From NCBI RefSeq assembly GCF_010994755.1, contig NZ_WHSB02000004.1, positions 186,001 to 250,000 of the forward strand: a stretch of DNA of 64,000 bases, given 5' to 3'. Positions 42,555-51,548 of this stretch are shown here, piece after piece. The position numbers and the translations under genes are program-made. The notes beneath the pieces are model-generated. The model made no database searches, was not told the origin of the DNA, and saw nothing but the letters and a program-made list of their open reading frames with translations. This DNA is from Shinella lacus. Lineage in GTDB: Bacteria > Pseudomonadota > Alphaproteobacteria > Rhizobiales > Rhizobiaceae. Every line of letters begins with the position of its first letter. Within the stretch, counting starts at the first letter, position 1.

Positions 42555-44998
42555 GCCCTTACCCTTTCCGACTTTGGATCGTACATCGGAACAAGCGAGG
42601 CTTCAGCCTTCACCCGCACGCCGGCGATCTCGATCTCGTAGCGGGAGGCAAGTATATCCGCCTCGCTCTCGCCGGCGCAGGGAACATAGCCCATGCCGAT
42701 CGCGCCGCCGAGATGGTGGCCGTAATTGCCCGACGTGATGGTCGAGACGATCTTGCCGTCGCGCACCAGCGCCTCGTTGTGGAAGAGCAGCGGCTGCGGA
42801 TCGGTAAGCCGGAACTGCACCATGCGGCGCTTCAGCCCCTCCTCTTCCTTCCGCAACACCGCGTCGCGGCCGAGGAAGTCGCCCTTCTTGGTGCGCACGG
42901 CAAAGCCGAGGCCGGCTTCGAGCACATGGTCCTCGTCGGTGATATCATGGCCGAAATGGCGGAAGGCCTTTTCGATGCGGCACGAATCGAGCGTGTGCAG
43001 GCCGCAGAGTTTCAGCCCCACATCCACGCCGGCTTCCTCCAACGCCCCAAAGACATGCGCCGTCTGGTCGGTGGAGACATAAAGCTCCCAGCCGAGTTCG
43101 CCGACATAGGTGACGCGGTGGGCGCGGGCGAGGCCCATCCCGACCTCGATCTGCCGGGCGGAGGCGAAGGGATGCGCCGCATTGGAAAAATCGTTCGGGC
43201 TCACCTTCTGCATGAGGTCGCGCGCCTTCGGACCCATGACGCAGAGCACGCTTTCAGCCGCCGTGACATCGGTGATGACGACGAACTCGTCATTGAGATG
43301 CTTGCGCAGCCAGGCAAGGTCGCGCTGGAGCGTAGCGCCCGGCACGACGAGGAAGAAGGCGGTTTCCGACAGGCGCGTCACCGTCAGGTCGCTCTCGATG
43401 CCGCCGCGTTGGTTCAGCATCTGGGTATAAACGATCTTGCCGGGCGCGACGTCCATCTGGTTGGCGCACAGACGTTGCAGGAAGGCGAGCGCATCGCGGC
43501 CCTCCACGCGGATCTTGCCGAAGGACGTCATGTCGAAGAGGCCGACGCCGTTGCGGACCGCGAGGTGCTCTTGCCTCTGGTTTTCGAACCAGTTCTGCCG
43601 CTTCCACGAATAGCGGTATTCCCGCTCCTGCCCCTCTTTGGCGAACCAGTTGGCGCGCTCCCAGCCCGCCACCTCACCGAAGACGGCACCGCGGGCCTTC
43701 AGGTGCTCATGCAGCGGCGAGCGCCGCACGCCGCGGGCCGTCGCCATCTGACGATAGGGGAAGTGGTCGGCATAGAGCAGGCCAAGCGTTTCGGAGACGC
43801 GGTCCTTGAGATAGGCGCGGTTCTTCTGGAACGGTTGCGCGCGGCGGATATCGACCTCCCACAGATCGAACGGCGCCTCGCCGTCATTCATCCATTGCGC
43901 CAGCGCCATGCCGGCGCCGCCGGAGGAGACGATGCCGATGGAATTGTAGCCGGCGGCAACCCAATAGCCCTTCAGCTCCGGCGCCTCGCCGAGATAGTAG
44001 CGGTCGTCCGGCGTAAAGCTTTCCGGGCCGTTGAAGAAGGTATGGATGCCGGCAGTTTCCAGCATCGGCATGCGGTTGATGGCGTTTTCGAGGATCGGCT
44101 GGAAGTGATCGAAATCCTCCGGCAACTGGTCGAAGCAGAAATCTTCCGAGATGCCTTCCATGCCCCAGGGCTTGGCCTTCAGCTCGAAAGCGCCGATCAG
44201 CATCTTGCCGGCGTCTTCCTTGTAGTAGGTGCACTCATCCGGCACGCGCAGCACCGGCAACCGTTGCAGGTTCGGGATCGGCTCCGTGACGATGTAGAAA
44301 TGCTCGCAGGCATGCAGCGGCAGCGTGACGCCCGACATGTCGGCGAGCGTGCGCCCCCACATGCCGGCGGCATTGACGACGTTGTCGGTCTCGATGGTAA
44401 AGGTCTCGCCGTTCTGCTCGCAGGTAACGCCCGTCACGCGACCGTCCTTGGTCACGACCGACGTCACTTTGACGCCCTCGATAACCGTCGCGCCGTTCTG
44501 CCGCGCCCCCTTGGCGAGCGCCATGGCGATGTTCGCCGGGTCGCACTGGCCGTCGAGCGGCAGCTGCACGGCTGCCTTCACATCCGCCGTGTTGAGGTGC
44601 GGATACATCGCCTTCACCTCGTCGACGGTGATTTCGCGCACGTCGATGTCGAAGGCGCGGGCGAGCGAGGCCTGGCGGTAGATCTCCTCCTTGCGCTCCT
44701 CGGTGAGCGCCACGGTCATCGAGCCGCACTGGCGCATGCCGGTGCCGATGCCGGTCTCCGCTTCGAGCTTGGTGTAGAGGTCGGCTGAATATTTCGCGAG
44801 CCGCGTCATGTTCTGCGAGGCGCGCAGCTGGCCGATCAGGCCCGCCGCATGCCAGGTGGTGCCGGAGGTAAGCTGCTTGCGCTCCAGGAGCACCACATCC
44901 GTCCAGCCGAGTTTGGCGAGATGATAGGCGACCGAACAGCCGGAGACACCGCCGCCGATGATGACGGCTCTCGCCTTCGAAGGGATGGGCTTGCTCAT
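42551..44998 (-). CDS. FAD-dependent dimethylglycine/sarcosine dehydrogenase-like protein, copy A
   Basis: The 815-residue protein combines an N-terminal FAD-binding oxidoreductase (VIIGGGVSGCSVAYHLAKLGW) with a C-terminal GcvT-type folate domain from about residue 430. His50 in SGTTWHAAG is the site of covalent FAD attachment in dimethylglycine dehydrogenase. Such enzymes strip methyl groups from N-methyl glycines and pass formaldehyde to tetrahydrofolate. The neighbouring gene upstream is a paralogue, overlapping by four bases. With glycine betaine produced by the carnitine genes, a demethylation role is plausible but not proven. Confidence 0.87.
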   Translation of the reverse strand: MSKPIPSKARAVIIGGGVSGCSVAYHLAKLGWTDVVLLERKQLTSGTTWHAAGLIGQLRASQNMTRLAKYSADLYTKLEAETGIGTGMRQCGSMTVALTEERKEEIYRQASLARAFDIDVREITVDEVKAMYPHLNTADVKAAVQLPLDGQCDPANIAMALAKGARQNGATVIEGVKVTSVVTKDGRVTGVTCEQNGETFTIETDNVVNAAGMWGRTLADMSGVTLPLHACEHFYIVTEPIPNLQRLPVLRVPDECTYYKEDAGKMLIGAFELKAKPWGMEGISEDFCFDQLPEDFDHFQPILENAINRMPMLETAGIHTFFNGPESFTPDDRYYLGEAPELKGYWVAAGYNSIGIVSSGGAGMALAQWMNDGEAPFDLWEVDIRRAQPFQKNRAYLKDRVSETLGLLYADHFPYRQMATARGVRRSPLHEHLKARGAVFGEVAGWERANWFAKEGQEREYRYSWKRQNWFENQRQEHLAVRNGVGLFDMTSFGKIRVEGRDALAFLQRLCANQMDVAPGKIVYTQMLNQRGGIESDLTVTRLSETAFFLVVPGATLQRDLAWLRKHLNDEFVVITDVTAAESVLCVMGPKARDLMQKVSPNDFSNAAHPFASARQIEVGMGLARAHRVTYVGELGWELYVSTDQTAHVFGALEEAGVDVGLKLCGLHTLDSCRIEKAFRHFGHDITDEDHVLEAGLGFAVRTKKGDFLGRDAVLRKEEEGLKRRMVQFRLTDPQPLLFHNEALVRDGKIVSTITSGNYGHHLGGAIGMGYVPCAGESEADILASRYEIEIAGVRVKAEASLVPMYDPKSERVRA

Positions 44999-47445
44999 GC
45001 ACGCAGTCTTTCATTGTTGGGATCGAAGAGCGGGCCGTCGGGCTGGACCACCGCCTTGAAACGGTCGCCATAGATCTCGACCTCGATTTCCGTGCCGGGC
45101 ACGGTGAGGTCGGCCCTGAGCATGCCGAGCGCAATGGACTTGCCGGTTCGATAGCCCCAGTTGCCCGAGGTCGTCTCGCCGACCACTTTCCCGTCATGCC
45201 ACAGCGTCGACATGTAGGGCGCGTCGCACTCGCCGGCCTCCACGGTCAGCGTCACGAAGCGTTTTGTCACGCCCTGCTGCTTCTCCCGCTCCAGCGCCGC
45301 CTTGCCCTTGAAGTCAGGCTTGGTCCAGTCGACGAAGCGGTCGAGGCCGCCCTGAAGGATGGTGTAGTCGGTCGAAAGGTCCCCCTTCCAGGAGCGATAG
45401 CTCTTCTCGATGCGCAGCGAATCCAGCGCTTCCATGCCGAAAGGCCTGAGCCCGTGCTTCTGCCCCGCCTCCCAGACGGCATCGAAGATCGTCGCCGTGT
45501 CCTCGACCTTGGTGTGGATTTCCCAGCCGAGTTCACCGGCAAAGGAGACGCGCACGAGCTGGCACCAGCGGCCGGCGATCTGGCAGCTCTGGTGGGTGAG
45601 CCAGCCCTTCTGGAGATCCGCATCCGTCACGTCGGCGAGGATGGCGCGGGACTTCGGGCCGGAAAGGATCTGGCAGGAAAAACTTTCCGTCACGTCGTCG
45701 ATGGTGAAGGCGGCATCCTTGGGCAGGTGCTTTTGCAGCCATTCGAAATCGTGCCACTGCGCGGTCGCGGCCGTGATCAGGAAGAAGAAATCCTCGTCCA
45801 GCATCATCACGGACATTTCCGTGACGATGCGGCCCTTGTCGTCGGAGAAATAGGCAAGGCCGATGCGGCCGGGTTTCGGCAGCTTGCCGGTGGTCAGCGT
45901 CGAGAGCCATGCTGTCGCCCCCTCGCCCTTCACGCGGAAGCGCGAGAAGCCGGGCAGGTCGAGAATGCCGGCTGCCTCGGTGACGGCACGGCATTCCGCT
46001 TCGATGCGCGCCCGCCAGGGGCCTTCGCGGTTCCAGGTCTGGGTCGATTCTTCCGAAAGGTCGTCGCCAGGCTGGGCATACCAGTTGGCGCGCTCCCAGC
46101 CGTTATAGGGCTTGAACTGTGCGCCCAGCGCCTTGATGCGATCATGGATCGGCGAAAGTTTCCGGTCGCGTCCGGCCGGCCAGGCGTGTTTCGGGAAATG
46201 CATGGCATATTCGTGGCCGTAGATTTCCATGCCCTTGGCGACGCAATAATCCTTGTCGGCTGCGAAGCTGGTGTAGCGGCGCGGGTCGCAGGACCACATG
46301 TCCCACTCCGTCTCGCCTTCGGTGACCCATTCCGCCAGCACCTTGCCCGCACCACCCGCCTGGCAGATGCCGAAGGTGAAGACGCAGGCTTCAAAAGCGT
46401 TCGGCACGCCCGGCATCGGCCCGAGCAACGGGTTGCCGTCCGGCGCATAGGGGATCGGCCCGTTGATCATGCGAGACAGGCCGGCGGTACCGAGGATCGG
46501 CACGCGCTCGACGGCGTCGTTCAGATACCATTCCAGCCGGTCGAGATCGTCCGGGAAGAGCTGGAACGAAAAATCGTCCGGCATCGGATCGTCCGGCGTC
46601 ACCCAATGCGCCTTGCAATTGCGCTCGTACGGGCCGAGGTTCATGCCGGTCTTTTCCTGCCGCAGATAGTAGGAACTATCCACATCGCGCAGCAGCGGCA
46701 GCTTGTGGCCGGCTTCGCGCGACCAGGCGGCGAGTTCGGGAATTTCCTCGAACAGCATGTACTGATGGCTCATCACCATCATCGGCACGTCACGGCCGAA
46801 CCATTTGCCGACCTCCCGCGCATAATAGCCGGCGGCATTGACGACCTTCTCGCAGCGGATTTCGCCCTGCGGCGTGGAAATCACCCATTCATCCCCCTCC
46901 CGGCGTGCGCCGGTGGCGGGACAGAAGCGGAAGATTTTCGCACCCATGTCGCGCGCGCCCTTGGCCAGCGCCTGGGTGAGCTGCGCCGGGTCGATGTCGC
47001 CGTCGTAGGGGTCGTAGAGCGCGCCGGTCAGGTCGTGCGTTTCGAGGAAGGGATACTTTCCGCGCATCTCGTCGGGCGAGAGGATGTCGAGGTCCATGCC
47101 CTGGTAGCGGCCCATGCCGACGACGCGCTTAAACTCCTGCAACCGCTCCTTCGAATGGCCGAGGCGGATCGAGCCGGTGACGTGGTAGTTCATCGGGTAA
47201 TCGACCAGCGCGCCCAGTTCCCGGTAGAGCGAGGCCGAATAGCGCTGCATGTTCATGATCGACCAGGACGAGGAAAACGTCGGCACGTTGCCGGCGGCGT
47301 GCCAGGTGGAGCCGGCGGTCAGCTCGTTCTTTTCCAGCAGCACGCAATCCGTCCACCCGGCCTTGGCCAGGTGGTAGAGCGCCGAGGCGCCCACGGCGCC
47401 TCCGCCGATGATGACGACACGGGCATGGCTAGGCAGTGCGGACAT
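44995..47445 (-). CDS. FAD-dependent dimethylglycine/sarcosine dehydrogenase-like protein, copy B
   Basis: The 816-residue protein has the same two-part build as the next gene: FAD motif VVIIGGGAVGASALYHLAKAGW, covalent-FAD histidine His49 (TAGSTWHAAG), and a C-terminal GcvT-like folate domain. The two proteins end alike (FDPNNERLRA and YDPKSERVRA) and are of almost equal length, so they arose by tandem duplication. They may act on successive substrates (dimethylglycine, sarcosine) or different ones. It is the first gene of the operon, divergent from a LysR gene. Confidence 0.87.
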   Translation of the reverse strand: MSALPSHARVVIIGGGAVGASALYHLAKAGWTDCVLLEKNELTAGSTWHAAGNVPTFSSSWSIMNMQRYSASLYRELGALVDYPMNYHVTGSIRLGHSKERLQEFKRVVGMGRYQGMDLDILSPDEMRGKYPFLETHDLTGALYDPYDGDIDPAQLTQALAKGARDMGAKIFRFCPATGARREGDEWVISTPQGEIRCEKVVNAAGYYAREVGKWFGRDVPMMVMSHQYMLFEEIPELAAWSREAGHKLPLLRDVDSSYYLRQEKTGMNLGPYERNCKAHWVTPDDPMPDDFSFQLFPDDLDRLEWYLNDAVERVPILGTAGLSRMINGPIPYAPDGNPLLGPMPGVPNAFEACVFTFGICQAGGAGKVLAEWVTEGETEWDMWSCDPRRYTSFAADKDYCVAKGMEIYGHEYAMHFPKHAWPAGRDRKLSPIHDRIKALGAQFKPYNGWERANWYAQPGDDLSEESTQTWNREGPWRARIEAECRAVTEAAGILDLPGFSRFRVKGEGATAWLSTLTTGKLPKPGRIGLAYFSDDKGRIVTEMSVMMLDEDFFFLITAATAQWHDFEWLQKHLPKDAAFTIDDVTESFSCQILSGPKSRAILADVTDADLQKGWLTHQSCQIAGRWCQLVRVSFAGELGWEIHTKVEDTATIFDAVWEAGQKHGLRPFGMEALDSLRIEKSYRSWKGDLSTDYTILQGGLDRFVDWTKPDFKGKAALEREKQQGVTKRFVTLTVEAGECDAPYMSTLWHDGKVVGETTSGNWGYRTGKSIALGMLRADLTVPGTEIEVEIYGDRFKAVVQPDGPLFDPNNERLRA

Positions 47446-47520
47446 TCTCGTTCCCCTTCTTTGCGCCCCGAATTTGTGTCAACCAAAGCGCTGCGCAGCA
47501 AGCCGCGGAATTCCCTTTAT

Positions 47521-47539
47521 TAATCGATACCTTCGATTA
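47521..47539. promoter_or_regulatory. Perfect 19-bp palindrome in the LysR/dehydrogenase divergent region
   Basis: TAATCGA-TACCT-TCGATTA has 7-bp arms and a 5-base centre and contains T-N11-A, the layout of LysR-type sites. It lies 37 bases before the LysR start and 76 bases before the dehydrogenase start, where a regulator controlling both would bind. Confidence 0.6.
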
Positions 47540-47575
47540 CACTTGCGCCAAACACTGGGAAAAAATGGCGCATCC

Positions 47576-48424
47576 ATGCAGATTATCCTGATCGAGACGT
47601 TCCTGGACCTCATGGAAACCCGGAATTTCAACCGCACGGCGGAGCGCCTGAACATCACGCAATCGACCGTCACCCACCGCATCAATGCGCTGGAAGCCAC
47701 GTTCGCGCGAAAACTCTTCGCGCGCAACAAGGGCGGCACGCAGCCAACCGCCGCGGGCCTGCGCTTCCTCGATCACGCCAAGGCGCTGCAACACCAGTGG
47801 CACGAGGCGGCGCGCGCAGTGGAAACGGCCGGCGCCTACGAGCGCTCCATGCGCATCGGCCTGCAGCACGACCTCGCCGCCCACTATGCCGGCGACTGGC
47901 TTTCGGCGGTGCGCAAGGAACTGCCGGGCACCTCGATCTACCTGGAGGTCGACTATTCCAACCAGATGAACCGTGATCTCGACGCGGGCGACCTCGACCT
48001 CGCCATTCTCTTCACGCCGCATTACCTGCCGGACCTGCACTATGAGCGCATCGGCGACGTGATCTACGAGATGGTGAGCAACAGGGTGGCTGATATCGCG
48101 GAGGTGAAGCCGGAGGACTATATCCAGGCGGTCTATTCGCCGGCCTTCGACCGGCTGCACCGGCAGGCCCATCCGGGGCTCTCCACCGCGCCCATCGCCA
48201 GCGGCGAGACGACCGCCATCCTGGCGCTGATGCAGAAGCTCGGCGGCTCCGCCTATGTGCCGGCCGCCGATGCCAGGCGGCTCATCGGCACCGGCACGGC
48301 AAGCCGGGTCGCCGGCGCCGAGCCGATCGCGCAGGCCGTCTATGCCGCCGTCAACGTGCGCACGCGCCACGCCCACCAGCACCGGCGCATCATCGCCATC
48401 CTTCAGGCGCTGCTTGCGCCCTGA
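47576..48424 (+). CDS. LysR-family transcriptional regulator of the dehydrogenase operon
   Basis: The 282-residue protein begins with a typical HTH (LIETFLDLMETRNFNRTAERLNITQSTVTHRINALEATFARKLF). A slightly short effector domain follows. It is divergent from the tandem flavoprotein operon with a 130-base region containing a perfect LysR-type palindrome. It probably regulates that operon in response to an N-methylated substrate. The chosen ATG at 47576 is the one in frame with the HTH; the ATG at 47565 is out of frame. Confidence 0.87.
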   Translation: MQIILIETFLDLMETRNFNRTAERLNITQSTVTHRINALEATFARKLFARNKGGTQPTAAGLRFLDHAKALQHQWHEAARAVETAGAYERSMRIGLQHDLAAHYAGDWLSAVRKELPGTSIYLEVDYSNQMNRDLDAGDLDLAILFTPHYLPDLHYERIGDVIYEMVSNRVADIAEVKPEDYIQAVYSPAFDRLHRQAHPGLSTAPIASGETTAILALMQKLGGSAYVPAADARRLIGTGTASRVAGAEPIAQAVYAAVNVRTRHAHQHRRIIAILQALLAP

Positions 48425-48502
48425 GCCATTGAAACCACCGGGCACCATGCCTATTAACGGCGAACCAGCATCTGACGCCAGAATCTCACAAAGGAGTCGT
48501 CC

Positions 48503-48760
48503 ATGGCCGCCCGTGACCGCTACTCGCGCAAGCTCGAATGCGCCATGTGCGGCAATTCCGGCTATGCCGAAGTCTCCGAAGACGACATGCCGAGCCGGAA
48601 GAACCCGGATTTCGCCGTCGATTCGCTGCCGCGCGGCTTCCTCACGGAACGCCCGTCGAAATATCCAGACAAGCACATGATCCGCTGCCGCTGCGGCCAC
48701 GTCTTCAAGTTCCAGCAGAAGACAGTCTACGCCGAAGGCGGCGAGCCACGGCGGCGGTAG
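48503..48760 (+). CDS. Small zinc-ribbon-like protein
   Basis: The 85-residue protein carries CAMC at residues 13-16 and CRC at 62-64, a two-knuckle arrangement suited to binding one zinc ion. The rest is polar. AAAGGAGTCGTCC precedes the ATG, a strong ribosome site. Similar conserved small proteins in rhizobia have no known function. It stands alone between LysR and a convergent SDR gene that ends 4 bases after it. Confidence 0.72.
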   Translation: MAARDRYSRKLECAMCGNSGYAEVSEDDMPSRKNPDFAVDSLPRGFLTERPSKYPDKHMIRCRCGHVFKFQQKTVYAEGGEPRRR

Positions 48761-48764
48761 CGCC

Positions 48765-49541
48765 CTACCCGCGCCCGACGAAGGGCATCGCCGTCGCCAT
48801 CACCGTCATCGTCAGCACATTGGCGTCGAGCGGAAGGCTGGCCATGTAGATCACGGCATCGGCGACGTGTTTGACCGACATGGTCGGTTCGCTGGCGATG
48901 TCGCCATTCGCCTGGAGCACGCCGGCGTTCATCCGCGCCGTCATGTCGGTCGCCGCGTTGCCGATATCGATCTGGCCGCAGGCGATGTCGTATTTGCGGC
49001 CGTCGAGCGCAATCGACTTGGTGAGGCCGGTGATGGCGTGTTTCGTGGCGGTATAGGGCGCGGAATTGGGCCGCGGCGCGGTGGCGGATATCGAGCCGTT
49101 GTTGATGATGCGCCCGCCCCGCGGGTTCTGGTCCTTCATGAGCTTGAAGGCCTGCTGAGTGCAAAGGAAGGCGCCCGTCAGGTTGGCCGCAAGGATGTTG
49201 CTCCACTCCGCGAAGGGAATGTCTTCCAGGAGCGCCGGCGAGACGTTGGAGCCGGCATTGTTGACCAGCACGTCGAGCCGGCCGAACTCCTGCTTCACCT
49301 GTTCGAAGGCCGCCGCGACCTGCGCGGGGTCGCCAACGTCGCAGGCGATGGCGCGCACCGGATTGCCCGTTTCAGTGGAAATCTCCGCCGCCGCCGTCTC
49401 CAGCACCGCGGCCCGGCGGCCGGTGATGATGACGGCATAACCCTCGGCGCTGAGGCCGCGCGCGACCGCCAGCCCAATGCCCGTGCCGCCACCCGTGACC
49501 AGTGCGATCCTGTCCTTGCCGGTCCTGCCCCATTCGGTCAT
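48765..49541 (-). CDS. Short-chain dehydrogenase/reductase (SDR)
   Basis: The 258-residue classical SDR has TGGGTGIG for cofactor binding, NNAGSN, the catalytic serine in NNGSISA and YTATK. It resembles 3-oxoacyl-ACP reductase-like proteins but sits outside any fatty-acid cluster. It is read in the same direction as the MFS carrier, but a strong terminator lies between them, so it must have its own promoter at 49542-49603. The substrate is unknown. Confidence 0.88.
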   Translation of the reverse strand: MTEWGRTGKDRIALVTGGGTGIGLAVARGLSAEGYAVIITGRRAAVLETAAAEISTETGNPVRAIACDVGDPAQVAAAFEQVKQEFGRLDVLVNNAGSNVSPALLEDIPFAEWSNILAANLTGAFLCTQQAFKLMKDQNPRGGRIINNGSISATAPRPNSAPYTATKHAITGLTKSIALDGRKYDIACGQIDIGNAATDMTARMNAGVLQANGDIASEPTMSVKHVADAVIYMASLPLDANVLTMTVMATAMPFVGRG

Positions 49542-49603
49542 ACCATCCTCCTCGTGTCTGCAACCCCTCTCGTTTGGTCGAAATGCAAGAACGCCGCAAG
49601 GGC

Positions 49604-49637
49604 AAAAAAGAAAGCCCCCGGCGCGAACCGGGGGCTT
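49604..49637 (-). terminator. Rho-independent terminator of the MFS carrier gene
   Basis: On the minus strand AAGCCCCCGG-TTCGCG-CCGGGGGCTT forms a 10-bp GC-rich stem followed by TTCTTTTTT. It lies 21 bases after the carrier stop and is a textbook intrinsic terminator. Confidence 0.9.
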
Positions 49638-49658
49638 CGAAGCGTTCCTTGAAGGCTC

Positions 49659-51308
49659 TTAGAACAACGCGGCGGTGTTCTTGACCGTCACCCAGATGCC
49701 CCAGATGAGCGGAATGCCGACAACGGCCCAGGCGAGCGCCGCCTTGCCGTCGAAGCCACCCTTGCCGATGCCGAAGGAGCCGGTCGGGCCGGCATTCGCG
49801 GCAGCCGTCTTCGCCTGTAACGACGCGACCTCTTCGTCCGACATGAACCATTTCTCCGCAAGGGGCCGCACCAGCGAATTGGCGACGAGCCCCACCGCCA
49901 GCATGCCGGCGAGGATATACATCGTGCCGGTATAGAGCGACGGCCCCGGCTCGACGCCGGCGGCGATCTGCGCCTCGCGGATATAGTTGACCACGACGGG
50001 GCCGACGATGCCGGCGGTCGCCCAGGCCGTCAGCAGGCGGCCGTGGATTGCGCCCACGAACTGCGTGCCGAAAATGTCGGCGAGATAGGCCGGGATAGTG
50101 GCAAAGCCGCCGCCATACATCGACAGGATGATGCCGAAGGCCAGCACGAAGAGCGCCTTGTTGCCCATGTCGGCGAGCGTCGGTGCGGCGGCATAGAGCA
50201 CGATGCCGAGCACGAAGAAGGTGTAATAGGTGTTCTTGCGGCCGATCTTGTCGGAGAGCGATGCCCAGAAGAACCGCCCGCCGATGTTGAAGAGCGACAG
50301 CAGGCCGGTAAAGCCCGCCGCGATCGCCGCGATGGCCGCCTTCTGGTCGGTGCCGAGCTGGCTGAAGGTCAGGTCCGGCTGGCCGATCAGGCGGCCACCG
50401 AAGATTTCCTGCAGCATGGGCGAGGCCATGCCGATCACGCCGATGCCGGCCGAGACGTTGAGGCACAGCACCAGCCAGATCAGCCAGAACTGCGTGGTCT
50501 TGTGCGCATCGCGCAGGTGAACGTGCTTGGTGGTGATCATCGTCGACTTGGAGGCCGGCGGCGTCCAGCCTTCCGGACGCCAGCCGGCCGGCGGGATGCG
50601 GTAGCCAAAGGCGCCGCCCATCATGAAGCAGAAGTAGATCGCCGCCATCACGAGGAAGGTCTGCCACACGCCGGCGGTGACGTCCGTCTTGAAGGCGTTC
50701 ATCAGCAGGTTGGCGAGCGGCGCACCGATCATCGCGCCGCCGCCAAAACCCATGATCGCCATGCCGGTCGCCATGCCGCGCCGGTCTGGGAACCACTTGA
50801 TCAGCGTGGAAACGGGGGAGATATAGCCGAGGCCGAGGCCGACGCCGCCGATGACGCCCGCACCGAGCCACATCAGCCACAATTGATGGCTCATGACGCC
50901 GAGCGCTGCGACGACGATGCCGCCGCACCAGCAGCAGGCCGAGACGAAGCCCGCCTTGCGCGGGCCGACGCGCTCCAGCCAGCCGCCCCAGATGGCGGCG
51001 GAGCAGCCGAGCAGCACGAAGAACAGCGTGTAGATCCAGCCGAGATCGGCGACACGCCAGTTGCAGCTCGTGGTGAAGAGCGCGGAGATGAGGTTGAGAT
51101 CGGCGCAGGCCGGATCCGTTACCGGAATGGCTTTGGACAGCGGCAGCCAGAACACGCTGAAGCCATAGGCCATGCCGATACAGAGATGGATGGCAAGGGC
51201 TGCCGGCGGAACGAGCCAGCGGTTGAAGCCGGGTTTCGCGATAATGCGCTCCCGGTCGAGGATGCTGCCGGAATAAGTTCCGGCATAGGTCTCGGTCGAT
51301 GCAGTCAT
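49659..51308 (-). CDS. MFS transporter, oxalate/formate antiporter (OFA) family
   Basis: The 549-residue protein has about 12 hydrophobic segments and OFA traits (GMAYGFSVFWLPLSKA, PDRRGMATGMAIMGFGGGAM). The C-terminus has an extra pair of helices after a polar linker, making it longer than typical OFA carriers. The ATG at 51308 follows GGAGGAGACCCA; frames further upstream run through the promoter. Transcription is from a sigma-54 promoter with two activator sites, under the adjacent kinase and regulator. The solute is unknown; a carboxylate is likely for the family. Confidence 0.88.
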   Translation of the reverse strand: MTASTETYAGTYSGSILDRERIIAKPGFNRWLVPPAALAIHLCIGMAYGFSVFWLPLSKAIPVTDPACADLNLISALFTTSCNWRVADLGWIYTLFFVLLGCSAAIWGGWLERVGPRKAGFVSACCWCGGIVVAALGVMSHQLWLMWLGAGVIGGVGLGLGYISPVSTLIKWFPDRRGMATGMAIMGFGGGAMIGAPLANLLMNAFKTDVTAGVWQTFLVMAAIYFCFMMGGAFGYRIPPAGWRPEGWTPPASKSTMITTKHVHLRDAHKTTQFWLIWLVLCLNVSAGIGVIGMASPMLQEIFGGRLIGQPDLTFSQLGTDQKAAIAAIAAGFTGLLSLFNIGGRFFWASLSDKIGRKNTYYTFFVLGIVLYAAAPTLADMGNKALFVLAFGIILSMYGGGFATIPAYLADIFGTQFVGAIHGRLLTAWATAGIVGPVVVNYIREAQIAAGVEPGPSLYTGTMYILAGMLAVGLVANSLVRPLAEKWFMSDEEVASLQAKTAAANAGPTGSFGIGKGGFDGKAALAWAVVGIPLIWGIWVTVKNTAALF

Positions 51309-51443
51309 TGGGTCTCCTCCGCGACGCACCCCTCGGTGCGAAGATTTTCGTGATGGGGAGCCGGGCGAAAACCGCCCCTTCGGCACCGCCCGCCCGCATC
51401 CTCCGTGCGAAACGCCAGCCACCGAACCTCCCGCGCGAAACCT

Positions 51444-51459
51444 TGCAAGGCACGTGCCA
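51444..51459 (-). promoter_or_regulatory. Sigma-54 (-24/-12) promoter of the MFS gene
   Basis: Read on the minus strand the site is TGGCACGTGCCTTGCA, identical to the consensus TGGCAC-N5-TTGCA with the invariant GG and GC. It is 136 bases before the carrier ATG. The NtrC-type regulator encoded two genes upstream has the sigma-54 contact motif. Confidence 0.85.
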
Positions 51460-51511
51460 AAGCGGATTTCCTGAAAAATCAAAGATTTGAGGGAAAGAGC
51501 GGAATCAGAAT

Positions 51512-51546
51512 GGACAGTTTGTCCGGATGCGACGGACAAACTGTCC
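51512..51546. promoter_or_regulatory. Paired upstream activator sites for the NtrC-type regulator
   Basis: Two 13-bp sites, GGACA-GTT-TGTCC and GGACA-AAC-TGTCC, face each other as a larger perfect inverted repeat with 14-bp arms and a 7-base centre. They lie about 55-90 bases upstream of the -24 element and just before the kinase stop codon, the usual enhancer distance. Confidence 0.78.
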
Positions 51547-51548
51547 GG

